Assembly: GCF_004362015.1 (NCBI RefSeq)
Contig: NZ_SNWW01000001.1
Span: 669,288 to 733,287, forward strand
Reading direction: 5' to 3'
Source: Flavobacterium chryseum
GTDB lineage: Bacteria > Bacteroidota > Bacteroidia > Flavobacteriales > Flavobacteriaceae
Length of the DNA: 64,000 bases
How positions within the stretch are numbered: the first letter of the stretch is position 1; the number at the start of each line of letters is the position of its first letter. The notes under the pieces are model-generated. The model was not told the origin of the DNA and ran no database searches. It worked only from the letters and a program-made list of their open reading frames with translations. A program made the position numbers and the translations under genes. Below, piece after piece: positions 54,373 to 62,932 of the stretch.

Positions 54373-55824
54373 ATGAAACATCTTAACAAACTTTTAGTTG
54401 CTGTGATGATGGTGATGGGTTTAAGTTCTCACGCGCAAGACAGTAACAATCCATGGGCGATCTCTTTTGGGGTTAATGCCGTTGACACTAGAACTAGTTC
54501 TGGTGCCGGAAGTGGATTCTTTGATCAACATTTTTCTCAGCCATTCGCTGTGAAAGACAACTGGAATATTCTTCCTTCTTTATCTTACATTGGTGTGTCT
54601 AGATACGTAGGAAGTGGTTTCTCTTTAGGTTTACAAGGTTCTGTAAACAAAATTGATAAATTGGTTACTTTTGATCCAAGCAATCCTGCTCATGATTCAA
54701 GAGGAAATGTTGTATCTAATCCTGGTGATTTGATGTATTATGGAATTGATGCTACTATTAAATATAGCTTCAAAGAAATGATCAAATCTAAAGTAATTGA
54801 TCCTTCGTTATCTGTTGGTGGTGGTTACACTTTCTTTGGTGATAACAGTTTTGGAACTGTTAACCCAGGTGCTGGTATAACTTTTTGGTTTACTGACGCA
54901 ATTGGTCTTGAGTTAGCTTCAAAATACAAATGGGCTGTAGCTGCTAATGAAGATAAGCCTCTTGACAGATCTGTTTTCCAACACACTGCAGGTCTTATCT
55001 TCAAATTTGGAGGTAAAGATACTGACGGAGACGGAATCTACGATAAAGATGACGCTTGTCCAGATGTTGCTGGTTTGAAACAATTCAATGGTTGTCCTGA
55101 TACTGACGGAGACGGAATCGTTGACGCTAGTGATGCTTGTCCAGATGTATTTGGTTTAGCTGCATTAAACGGATGTCCTGATACTGACGGAGACGGAATT
55201 GCTGATAAAGATGACGCTTGTCCAGATGTTGCTGGTTTAGCTGCTTTAAAAGGTTGTCCAGATGCTGACGGAGACGGAATTGCTGACAAAGATGACAAAT
55301 GTCCTACAGTTGCTGGTCCAAGAGAAAACGGTGGTTGTCCTTTCTTAGACGCTGACAAAGATGGTGTTTTAGACAAAGATGATGATTGTCCTACAGTTGC
55401 TGGTCCTGCTAGTAACAGAGGTTGTCCAGAAGTTACTTCTGAAGCGTTAGAAGATCTTAAAGTTCAAGCTAGAGCAATCTACTTTAACTCAGGTAAAGCT
55501 ACTTTCAAAACAGGAGACAAAGAAACTCCAGCTAGATTAGATGCTATCAAACAAATCCTTATCAACTATCCAAATGCTAAATTCAGCATTGAAGGACACA
55601 CTGATAGCGATGGTTCTGATAAATTGAATCAAAAACTTTCTGAAGAAAGAGCTACTGCTGTTATGAACGCATTAATCGAAAGAGGAGTAAACGTTGATAA
55701 CTTACAATCAAAAGGTTTTGGTGAGTCTATGCCAGTTGCAAGTAATAAAACTCCTGCAGGTAAAGCACAAAACAGAAGAACTGAAATCAAACATATTGGT
55801 TCTAAATACCAAGGTAAACTATAA
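54373..55824 (+). CDS. OmpA-family outer-membrane protein with thrombospondin type 3 repeats
   Basis: 483 residues. A signal peptide (ends SHAQ, residue 22) is followed by an eight-strand barrel (to about 210). Then come five calcium-binding thrombospondin type 3 repeats (about 215-355) of mostly 27 residues each, such as [21 protein letters not shown]-terminal peptidoglycan-binding OmpA domain ends it ([20 protein letters not shown] with Asp, and NRRTEI with Arg). It anchors the outer membrane to the cell wall. The near-perfect 81-base DNA repeats may recombine and change the repeat number. It has the strongest promoter here, and a terminator 22 bases after the stop. Confidence 0.95.
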   Translation: MKHLNKLLVAVMMVMGLSSHAQDSNNPWAISFGVNAVDTRTSSGAGSGFFDQHFSQPFAVKDNWNILPSLSYIGVSRYVGSGFSLGLQGSVNKIDKLVTFDPSNPAHDSRGNVVSNPGDLMYYGIDATIKYSFKEMIKSKVIDPSLSVGGGYTFFGDNSFGTVNPGAGITFWFTDAIGLELASKYKWAVAANEDKPLDRSVFQHTAGLIFKFGGKDTDGDGIYDKDDACPDVAGLKQFNGCPDTDGDGIVDASDACPDVFGLAALNGCPDTDGDGIADKDDACPDVAGLAALKGCPDADGDGIADKDDKCPTVAGPRENGGCPFLDADKDGVLDKDDDCPTVAGPASNRGCPEVTSEALEDLKVQARAIYFNSGKATFKTGDKETPARLDAIKQILINYPNAKFSIEGHTDSDGSDKLNQKLSEERATAVMNALIERGVNVDNLQSKGFGESMPVASNKTPAGKAQNRRTEIKHIGSKYQGKL

Positions 55825-55845
55825 TTTACTTTGTAAATAAAATTG

Positions 55846-55877
55846 AAAAGCCATTCTTAATTGAATGGCTTTTTTTA
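55846..55877 (+). terminator. terminator between ompA and addB
   Basis: AAAAGCCATTC pairs with GAATGGCTTTT over 6 bases with T7 after. The addB start at 55888 follows 11 bases later. Confidence 0.9.
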
Positions 55878-55887
55878 TTTTTATCAA

Positions 55888-58653
55888 ATGGTAAATATTT
55901 CTTTTCTCGAAAAAATTGCAACGGTTATAATTCAGGATTACTCAGGAAAACTTGCTGAAACAACTATCATTCTCCCTAATAAAAGAGCTAAAGTTTTTTT
56001 GATTGAAGCTTTGAAAAAAGAAACAAAACAAACTATCCTTTCTCCTGAAATTATTAGTATTGAAGATTTTGTTCAGGATGTTGCTTCAATTAGATCTATT
56101 GACGCCATAGAGCTTCTTTTTGAATTTTATGAAGTTTATCTTTCTGTGACTGAAAAACAAAATCAACAATCATTTGAATTATTTGCGAATTGGGCTAAAA
56201 CTCTTTTACAGGATTTTAATGAAATCGATCGATACTTATTAGAACCATCCCATGTTTTATCTTATTTGAAAGATATTGAAGATATTAAAAAATGGGGAAT
56301 AGAAGTTGAAAACAAAACAAAGCTTTTAGAAAAATATATTGATTTTTGGAAACTTCTTCCGTTATATTATGAATCGTTATATAATCATCTGTTAAACAAA
56401 GAAATTGGTTATCAAGGTTTGATTTACCGTGAAGCCGTTAATAATCTAAATCATTTTTCGAATACAATTTCAAATCGTACTTATGTTTTTGCTGGATTTA
56501 ATGCCTTAAATGCAGCCGAAGAAAAAATAGTACAGCACCTTTTAGCTCTTGATCAGGCTAAAATTTATTGGGATGTTGATCAGACTTTTTTAAATGATTC
56601 TTATCATGACGTAGGGCTTTTTGTTCGTCGTTTTAAAGAAAGCTGGAAACATTATAAAACAAATCATTTTGAGTGGATTGTAGATGACTTTTCTCAATCT
56701 AAAAATATCCAGATAATAGGAACTCCAAAAACTATTGGTCAGGCTAAATTAGCCGGAAATATTATAGAGAATATAATAAATGAAAATCCGGAAACATCAC
56801 TTGATAAAGTTGCAATTGTTCTTGGTGAAGAAAATTTACTGATGCCGGTTTTATATTCATTGCCTTCTTCTGTTGGTGCTTTAAATATTACAATGGGATA
56901 TTCGAGCAAAAATAATCCATCACAAATATTAATTGCCAAATTGTTTAAAATGCATACAAATGCCCTTTCCAGAAAAGGTGAAAGCTATGTTTTTTATTAT
57001 AAAGATGTTCTTGACATTTTAACGCATCCATTAGTAGAGCCTTACGCAAAAGCCAATAATTTAGTAAAGATTATCAAAGAAAATAATTACACTTTTATTA
57101 CGCATCATAGGCTTATGGAACTCGGAAATAATCCATCAAATTTATTTCATTTATTGTTTCAGAAGTGGGAAAACGGAGCACTAAAGGTTCTTGAGAATAT
57201 TTCGGCACTTTTACTTTTGATAAAAGAAAATTTCAATAATGATAATGAAGAAGAAAAAATAGCAAAAGCTTTTGTATACGCTATTTTTAAAGTCATTAAT
57301 AAATTGATTAATTATTATTCTCAACATCAACATATTGATAATATTGATACTTTGTATGCTATTTATAAGCAAGTTATTGATGTTGCTGAAGTTTCATTTG
57401 AAGGGGAACCTCTGCGCGGATTGCAGATCATGGGGGTTCTGGAAAGTCGCGTCTTAGATTTTGATACAGTTATTGTAACTTCTATGAACGAAGGAAAATT
57501 TCCTGCCGGGAAATCTCAAAATTCATTTATTCCGTATGATGTTAAACGAGAATTAGGCTTGCCTACATTTAAAGAAAAAGATGCGATTTACACGTATCAC
57601 TTTTATCATTTACTGCAAAGAGCCAAAAATATTTATCTAATTTATAATACCGAAAATGACGGTTTAGATGCCGGAGAGCGCAGTCGGTTTATCACACAAT
57701 TAGAAGTTGAGAAACAGCCAAAGCACAATCTTACGTTTGATATCTATAATCCTGCTTTGCCAAATACAGCATATCAGTCAATGGTGATTCCGAAATCAGA
57801 TGCTGTTATGGAACGATTACGCGAAATTGCAATTGCAGGTTTTTCTCCATCGGCTTTGACAAGTTACATTCGAAATCCGATTGATTTTTATTTCCAAAAA
57901 ATACTCCGAATTCGTGAAGTGGATGAAGTTGAGGAAAACATTGCTCTGAATACACTCGGAACTATAATTCATGAAACACTAAAAGCATTATACGATCCTT
58001 TTATTGGAAAATTTATTTCTGAAACAGATATTTCTAATTGTTTTAAAATGTTAGATGATGAAGTTTTAAAGCAATTCAAATTAGTTTATAAAGAAGGAGA
58101 AATCAAAAAAGGAAGGAATCTTTTGGCCTTTGAAGTAGCTAAACGTAATGTTTCTAATTTCCTAAAAATGGAATTAGAATCAATTAAGGATGGTGACGCA
58201 ATTCAGATTATTGCTTTAGAAAAAACATTTGAAAGAGAGTTTGCACATCCGGGTTTGCCGTTTCCGGTTTTAATTAAAGGAAATGTCGATAGAATTGAAC
58301 TTCGTAACGGGAAAATAAGAATCATCGATTATAAGACGGGAAAAGTTGAAAAGACAAATATTATATTGAAATCATGGAACGGATTGACTCAAGAGCTTAA
58401 AAATGATAAAATTATTCAGGTTCTGGCTTATGCTTTCATGTTTGAGAACGAAGCAAAAGGAGTTCCAATTGAAGTTGGTATTATTTCATTTAAAAATCTG
58501 AAATCAGGATTTTTGCCTTTCGGTTTTAAAGAAGATAAAGAACTCACTATTACCGTGACTTCAGAAATTCTGAAAAATTATTTAGAAGAAATTGCTTTAT
58601 TGTTAAAAGAAATTTTTGATGCTTCCATTCCATTTGAAGAAAAAACAAATTAA
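55888..58653 (+). CDS. addB: AddB-type PD-(D/E)XK nuclease subunit
   Basis: 921 residues from the ATG at 55888 (MVNISFLEKI); nine more codons upstream lie in the terminator and are excluded. The first two-thirds is helicase-like but degenerate (TIILPNKRAKVFLIEAL, KVAIVLGEENLLMPVL), as in AddB. The C-terminal third is a PD-(D/E)XK nuclease (KGNVDRIELRNGKIRIIDYK). AddB pairs with AddA. The four Cys that hold an Fe-S cluster in Bacillus AddB are not evident: near the nuclease I see only FCF-less sequence with a single C in ISNCFKML. Expression may depend on read-through from ompA. Confidence 0.87.
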   Translation: MVNISFLEKIATVIIQDYSGKLAETTIILPNKRAKVFLIEALKKETKQTILSPEIISIEDFVQDVASIRSIDAIELLFEFYEVYLSVTEKQNQQSFELFANWAKTLLQDFNEIDRYLLEPSHVLSYLKDIEDIKKWGIEVENKTKLLEKYIDFWKLLPLYYESLYNHLLNKEIGYQGLIYREAVNNLNHFSNTISNRTYVFAGFNALNAAEEKIVQHLLALDQAKIYWDVDQTFLNDSYHDVGLFVRRFKESWKHYKTNHFEWIVDDFSQSKNIQIIGTPKTIGQAKLAGNIIENIINENPETSLDKVAIVLGEENLLMPVLYSLPSSVGALNITMGYSSKNNPSQILIAKLFKMHTNALSRKGESYVFYYKDVLDILTHPLVEPYAKANNLVKIIKENNYTFITHHRLMELGNNPSNLFHLLFQKWENGALKVLENISALLLLIKENFNNDNEEEKIAKAFVYAIFKVINKLINYYSQHQHIDNIDTLYAIYKQVIDVAEVSFEGEPLRGLQIMGVLESRVLDFDTVIVTSMNEGKFPAGKSQNSFIPYDVKRELGLPTFKEKDAIYTYHFYHLLQRAKNIYLIYNTENDGLDAGERSRFITQLEVEKQPKHNLTFDIYNPALPNTAYQSMVIPKSDAVMERLREIAIAGFSPSALTSYIRNPIDFYFQKILRIREVDEVEENIALNTLGTIIHETLKALYDPFIGKFISETDISNCFKMLDDEVLKQFKLVYKEGEIKKGRNLLAFEVAKRNVSNFLKMELESIKDGDAIQIIALEKTFEREFAHPGLPFPVLIKGNVDRIELRNGKIRIIDYKTGKVEKTNIILKSWNGLTQELKNDKIIQVLAYAFMFENEAKGVPIEVGIISFKNLKSGFLPFGFKEDKELTITVTSEILKNYLEEIALLLKEIFDASIPFEEKTN

Positions 58654-58992
58654 AATATCAAGGTTTGCAGACGTTTTATGTTTTTATTAAAAATGAAAGT
58701 ATAAACACTTTTATACATAATTGGAAAATTTATATTGATGTAAATAAAAAAATAAAGTACTTTTTAGCTTGAAAACCTCACTATCTAAAACTAAATTTTG
58801 AAGTTATTAAATTTGTTTGATGAATTAATACGATCTCTATAGTTACCCGTTATGACTGACTTTAGAGTTGAAATGAAAAATATAAATTGGAAGAAATAAG
58901 ATTATTTTTCTATTGTTTGAAGTTTAAAATGTAATCCGATTTTTTGAGGGAATTACCTTTAATAAAAATTGTTAGAGATTGTTTTTCAAAAG
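58654..58992. other. intergenic region after addB, no gene seen
   Basis: About 340 AT-rich bases. I find no ORF over 30 codons with protein-like composition, no hairpin terminator directly after addB and no known repeat word. Confidence 0.55.
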
Positions 58993-59031
58993 AAAAAAGC
59001 TGAAATTTTCATTGAAAATTTCAGCTTTTTT
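58993..59031. terminator. strong terminator after the 47-codon gene
   Basis: AAAAAAGCTGAAATTTTC pairs with GAAAATTTCAGCTTTTTT nearly perfectly. It lies 11 bases after the minus-strand stop at 59043 and can also serve plus-strand transcripts. Confidence 0.9.
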
Positions 59032-59042
59032 GTAAGGAGTTT

Positions 59043-59186
59043 TTAACTAAATATTTTTTTAAAAAAACCTTTCTTTTCGGTTTCTTGAGCACCAGGGTTA
59101 TTTAGACGACCATTTTCAAAACGAAATCTTCTAAACTTCATTAGTTTTACGTTTAAGTCAAATCTTAATTCTTCTACATTTTTCAT
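59043..59186 (-). CDS. 47-residue basic protein divergent from roadblock pair 2
   Basis: A 47-codon ORF from ATG at 59186 to TAA at 59043. The protein begins MKNVEELRFDLNVKLMKFRR, is rich in Arg, Lys and Phe, and ends EKKGFFKKIFS, an amphipathic tail. Support for a real gene: a TAACTTTG -7 box 16 bases upstream on the minus strand, a strong terminator 11 bases past its stop, normal codon usage, and the same position relative to a roadblock pair as the 48681 gene, with a shared KG[FL][FL]K[KS]I motif. It is too short for standard gene finders. I know no family. Confidence 0.7.
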   Translation of the reverse strand: MKNVEELRFDLNVKLMKFRRFRFENGRLNNPGAQETEKKGFFKKIFS

Positions 59187-59201
59187 TTGATAAAATTTTT
59201 G

Positions 59202-59209
59202 CAAAGTTA
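59202..59209 (-). promoter_or_regulatory. -7 box TAACTTTG of the 47-codon gene
   Basis: On the minus strand TAACTTTGC fits the TAnnTTTG consensus and lies 16 bases before the start codon at 59186. No -33 TTG is seen at 17-23 bases. Confidence 0.5.
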
Positions 59210-59435
59210 TGAAAAACTTCTATTAAACATACTTTGTCATAAATCTTAATTTTATAAATGAATTTTACGGAACAAAACCAAAGAATTATCAATAAATCTC
59301 TTTTTTCTGTTAATTTTTTTTGAGAATCTTATTTTAAAGATTGCTAAAAATTAAGAGATAAATAAAAGTAAGTCAATAAGTTAGAGCGCCTCATTTTTTA
59401 ACAACTGTTTATACGTCATATTTGTTTATTGAAAA

Positions 59436-59443
59436 TATCTTTG
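59436..59443 (+). promoter_or_regulatory. -7 box TATCTTTG of roadblock pair 2
   Basis: TATCTTTG sits 26 bases before the ATG at 59470. A TTTG at 59421 is too close for a -33 element. The whole divergent region 59187-59469 is AT-rich and otherwise featureless. Confidence 0.5.
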
Positions 59444-59469
59444 ATTATTGATAAACAATAAATTACAAC

Positions 59470-59790
59470 ATGGTTAATATAAATGCACTAGTAGAAGAGA
59501 CAGGAGCAGAGTCTGGATTGGTTTTTAATATTGATGGAATTTTGCTTGAATCTGTTAATTTAGAATATGATGGAAATGTTGCGGCAATGATTGGTATGAT
59601 ATTGAAAATGAGCCTTGAAATGTCTGAAGATCTTAATAACGGAGAACTGAAACAAATCATGATAAAAAATAATGATGGTATTGTAGTAGCAAATAAAGAT
59701 CAGGATGATAATTGTGTTGCGCTACTTTCTAAAGATATAAGTAAAATGGGACTTTTGCTTCGCAAAATGGATACCGTTTTCAATAATTAA
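59470..59790 (+). CDS. first gene of roadblock/LC7 pair 2
   Basis: 106 residues with the roadblock pattern: GLVFNIDGILLESVNLEYDG, VAAMIGMILKMSLEM, LKQIMIKNNDGIVVA and MGLLLRKMDTVF. Paralogue of the 48149 product. It is followed 19 bases later by its second member. No GTPase is adjacent. It may act as a dimer scaffold or GTPase partner; that is inference from the domain. Confidence 0.87.
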   Translation: MVNINALVEETGAESGLVFNIDGILLESVNLEYDGNVAAMIGMILKMSLEMSEDLNNGELKQIMIKNNDGIVVANKDQDDNCVALLSKDISKMGLLLRKMDTVFNN

Positions 59791-59809
59791 TTTAAATATA
59801 ATTTAAAAC

Positions 59810-60184
59810 ATGTCAGATTTTTTACAAAATTTTCAAAACGACTTAAAAGAGAATGTTGCCGGATTCATTGCGGTTTCAGTAACTGAAGTTGAAACAGGAA
59901 TGTCGTATTGTTCACTTTCTTTAAACCCAAATTTTGACCCTGAATTAGCATCTGCTTATAATTTAGAGGTTGTAAAAGCAAAAATGAGCGCTATTAAAGC
60001 TTTAGGATTAAATCAAAAAATCAACGATATTTTAATTACGCTAACAGACCAAATACATATTATAGATGTTTCTGAGGATGGTAAATATTTTATTTACTTA
60101 GCAGTAGACTCTACAAAAGCTAATCTTGGATTAACAAGAGCGACATTGTCGAAGTTCAAAAAGGATATTATTTCAAAACTATAA
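59810..60184 (+). CDS. second gene of roadblock/LC7 pair 2
   Basis: 124 residues, close paralogue of the 47738 product: FDPELASAYNLEVVKAKMSA, LNQKINDILITLTDQIHIID and ANLGLTRATLSKFKKD. It is always the second gene after a roadblock gene here. It lacks a signal peptide or TM helix, so it is cytosolic. The pair ends at a hairpin terminator 20 bases after the stop. Function unknown. Confidence 0.82.
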   Translation: MSDFLQNFQNDLKENVAGFIAVSVTEVETGMSYCSLSLNPNFDPELASAYNLEVVKAKMSAIKALGLNQKINDILITLTDQIHIIDVSEDGKYFIYLAVDSTKANLGLTRATLSKFKKDIISKL

Positions 60185-60203
60185 TTTTTGCCCCCAACAA
60201 TGA

Positions 60204-60241
60204 GAAAAAGGCTGTTTCAATATATTTGAACAGCCTTTTTT
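60204..60241. terminator. bidirectional terminator after roadblock pair 2
   Basis: AAAAAGGCTGTT pairs with AACAGCCTTTTT over 12 bases. It serves the roadblock pair on plus and the hydrolase on minus. Confidence 0.85.
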
Positions 60242-60261
60242 GGTTTTAATATGTTCTGATT

Positions 60262-61038
60262 TTATTGAAAAAACTCTCCCAATATAATTTTTAACTCTTC
60301 TTTATTTTCAATGTGGCTCATATGACCATCATCAAATGAAACAAGTTCAGCTGTTGTATCTTCTATTTGAGAAATACTTTCTTCGTAATTTAGGACCGGA
60401 TCTTTCTTTCCTAAAATTAATAAAACCGGAAATAGATTTTTTTGCAAAAGATCTTCACGATCTTTTCTGATTTTCATTCCTTCCAGCGAAGCCACAATTC
60501 CCTGCAAAGGCGTTTTTAAAGCCTGAATTTTAATTTTTTCTATTTCTTCGACCAATCTTGTTCTGTTGTTTTCGCTAAACAAATTTGCAATTGCCAGGCT
60601 TACAAAACCAACATAATTTTGCTTCACAGCTTTTATGGCTCTAGTTCGGTTTAATTTTTTCTCCGGGGTATCTTCTTTTGAAGTTGAATTTAATAAAACC
60701 AATTTCTGAATATTTTCAGGATACAATTCGGCGAAAGCCAAACCAACATAACCTCCCATAGAATGTCCAACCATAATAGCTTTCTCAATTTGCAGATGTT
60801 CTAAAACTTCATGAACTATATTTGCGTTTTCTTCCATTGAATGCACATACCCCAAACATTCTGATTCTCCATGGCCTAATAAATCAATCGCAATAACGCG
60901 ATATTTTTCTGAAAACAGCGAAATGTATTCTGCCCACATTTTTTTGTTTTCCAGAAAGCCGTGAAGCAATACAATTGCGTTTCCTTGACCAGAATCATTA
61001 AAAGATATTTTAGTGTTTTTATATTGAATGTTTTTCAA
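60262..61038 (-). CDS. alpha/beta hydrolase
   Basis: 258 residues from TTG at 61038 (LKNIQYKNTKISFNDSG), a start matching the family. A longer frame to GTG at 61068 begins inside a dispersed repeat (GTGGCAAA), so I reject it. The fold shows VLLHGFLENKKMW (oxyanion), the nucleophile elbow VGHSMGGYVGLAF, LLILGKKDPVLNYEES with Asp, and DDGHMSHIENKEEL with the His. Substrate unknown; it could be an esterase or a C-C hydrolase. It ends at the shared terminator. Confidence 0.85.
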   Translation of the reverse strand: MKNIQYKNTKISFNDSGQGNAIVLLHGFLENKKMWAEYISLFSEKYRVIAIDLLGHGESECLGYVHSMEENANIVHEVLEHLQIEKAIMVGHSMGGYVGLAFAELYPENIQKLVLLNSTSKEDTPEKKLNRTRAIKAVKQNYVGFVSLAIANLFSENNRTRLVEEIEKIKIQALKTPLQGIVASLEGMKIRKDREDLLQKNLFPVLLILGKKDPVLNYEESISQIEDTTAELVSFDDGHMSHIENKEELKIILGEFFQ

Positions 61039-61063
61039 AATGTTTTTTTTAAGTATTTTTTTT

Positions 61064-61190
61064 GCCACGAATTACACAAATTTACACGAATTCAAATCAA
61101 CTTCAAAAATTGAATTCTACGAATTTTATTTACAAATAAAATTAAGGGCAAAGTAATTACTTAAAATTAGTGAAATTTGTGGCAAACTCT
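61064..61190. repeat. inverted dispersed repeat GCCACGAATTACACAAATTT
   Basis: GCCACGAATTACACAAATTTACACGAATTC is matched 100 bases later by AATTAGTGAAATTTGTGGC. The phrase type is common in Flavobacterium intergenic DNA. It covers the region upstream of the hydrolase, so it may hold its 5' mRNA. Confidence 0.7.
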
Positions 61191-61213
61191 ATTGATGATA
61201 ATCGGAGTAAAAC

Positions 61214-61250
61214 AAAAAACGGCTTTCATTTCTGAAAGCCGTTTTTTTAT
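61214..61250 (-). terminator. terminator of the Xaa-Pro aminopeptidase gene
   Basis: AAACGGCTTTCA pairs with TGAAAGCCGTTT over 5 bases and a T-run is present on the minus strand 47 bases after the gene's stop. Confidence 0.85.
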
Positions 61251-61296
61251 GATTTAAAATTGAATTTACTTCAGAGAAATATTCTTCATCAAAGAA

Positions 61297-62589
61297 TTAT
61301 AAGTTCATTAAACTTTCAATTTCATCCACTTCAATTGGAATATTGCGCATCAAGTTAAAAGGATCCCCTTTTTCCTGAATCACAACATTGTCTTCCAAAC
61401 GAATTCCGAAACCTTCTGCCGGAATATAAATTCCAGGTTCAACCGTAAAAACCATATTAGCTTTCATTGGTTCGTGAAGCAATCCGTAATCGTGCGTGTC
61501 TAGACCCATGTGGTGAGAAGTTCCGTGCATGAAATATTTTTTATAAGCTGGCCATTCCGGATTTTCATTCTGAACATCGGCTTTGTCAATTAAACCTAAA
61601 CCAAGCAATTCAGAAGTCATTACTTTGCCTACTTCAATATGATATTGTTTCAAAAGTGTTCCAGGAATCAACATATTGGTTGCTTCATTTTTAACTCTTA
61701 AAACTGCATTGTAAACCGCTTTTTGACGATCAGAGAATTTTCCCGAAACCGGAATTGTTCTCGTCATATCACTAGAATAATTTGCATATTCAGCCGCAAC
61801 GTCCAACAAAATTAAATCTCCGGCTCTACATTGCTGATTGTTTTCGATATAATGTAAAACATTCGCATTATTTCCAGAAGCAATAATTGGTGTATAAGCA
61901 AAACCTTTAGAGCGGTTACGAATAAATTCGTGTGCCAATTCTGCCTCAATTTCATATTCAGTAACATTTGGTTTTACGAAAGACAATAATCTGCGGAAAC
62001 CTTTTTCTGTAATATCACAAGCTTTCTGAATCAAATCAATTTCTTCGCTTTCTTTTACAGAACGAATGCGTTGCAAAATTGGGTTGCTTTTTGCTACATT
62101 GTGTGCAGGATAACGCTCTTTCCACCATTTTACAAAACGCGCTTCGCGAGTTTCAGTTTCAACCATTGCGCGGTAATGCTCGTTAGTATTAATGTACATC
62201 GTATCAGCATACGTCATCATTTCGTTCAAAATTTTATGAAAATCTTGTAGCCAATAAACGGTTCTAATTCCCGAAACCTGAAAAGCACGTTCTTTACTTA
62301 GTTTTTCACCTTCCCAAACCGCAATATGATCGTTGGTTTCTTTCAGAAAAAGAATCTCTTTTTGATTATCGTAAGGCGCATCCGGAAACAAAAGCAAAAT
62401 ACTTTCTTCCTGATCTACACCGCTCAGATAAAAAATATCTCTGTGTTGTGCAAACGGCAAAGTACTGTCGGCACTAATTGGATAAATGTCATTTGAGTTG
62501 AAAACGGCAACACTGTTAGGTTTCATTTCTGCCGTAAATTTTCTGCGATTTTTTACAAAAAGAGCGCTGCTTATTTGATGATATTTCAT
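61297..62589 (-). CDS. Xaa-Pro aminopeptidase (M24B, PepP-type)
   Basis: 430 residues. An N-terminal creatinase-type domain (about 1-170) precedes the pita-bread catalytic domain. Metal ligands are LLDVAAEYANYSSDMTRTIP (two Asp), HGTSHHMGLDTHD (His), FTVEPGIYIP (Glu) and IRLEDNVVI (Glu). It removes N-terminal residues before proline in the cytosol, with Mn or Co. No signal peptide is present. It is monocistronic and ends at its own terminator. Confidence 0.93.
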   Translation of the reverse strand: MKYHQISSALFVKNRRKFTAEMKPNSVAVFNSNDIYPISADSTLPFAQHRDIFYLSGVDQEESILLLFPDAPYDNQKEILFLKETNDHIAVWEGEKLSKERAFQVSGIRTVYWLQDFHKILNEMMTYADTMYINTNEHYRAMVETETREARFVKWWKERYPAHNVAKSNPILQRIRSVKESEEIDLIQKACDITEKGFRRLLSFVKPNVTEYEIEAELAHEFIRNRSKGFAYTPIIASGNNANVLHYIENNQQCRAGDLILLDVAAEYANYSSDMTRTIPVSGKFSDRQKAVYNAVLRVKNEATNMLIPGTLLKQYHIEVGKVMTSELLGLGLIDKADVQNENPEWPAYKKYFMHGTSHHMGLDTHDYGLLHEPMKANMVFTVEPGIYIPAEGFGIRLEDNVVIQEKGDPFNLMRNIPIEVDEIESLMNL

Positions 62590-62932
62590 AATAACTTAGT
62601 TTTTGAACTTCGAATTTCAAAATTACTATTTTTTGAAGAAGTAGAACAAAATTGGTTTATTAAAGTTTTCTTATTTGTTTGGGTTCTGTTTTTGGCCACA
62701 GATTTCATTTGATTAAAAGGATTTTTTTCCAACATAGATTTTTCTTTTAAATCTTAGCAACTTAGCTTCTCAGAATCATAGGATCTTTATAAAAGCATTT
62801 GCCCCGTGCCGGGGCCGCCTCAATCCCTTATTCAATTTAGGTTATAAGGATTTATTGTTATGTTAAAAATATGGTTTTATCAATTATAGGAATTTGTATA
62901 TTCGTCCATGAATAATGAATTAAAAAAGATAA
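62590..62932. other. intergenic region with GC-rich hairpin at 62802-62816
   Basis: 343 bases divergent between the aminopeptidase and a lipoprotein gene. ACAGATTTCATTTGATTAAAAGG (62697 on) is a dispersed-repeat phrase. GCCCCG-TGC-CGGGGC at 62802-62816 is a perfect GC-rich hairpin, striking in this AT-rich DNA. Then AATCCCTTAT and ATAAGGATT form a second inverted repeat (62823-62853). No ORF is seen. Confidence 0.55.

Noticed and set aside
55018..55430. Regular 81-base repeats that could suggest a CRISPR array
   Set aside because: They are in frame and encode the thrombospondin type 3 repeats of OmpA; there are no unique spacers.
58654..58992. Search for a hidden gene in the long gap after addB
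   Set aside because: All frames are broken within about 30 codons and show no protein-like pattern.
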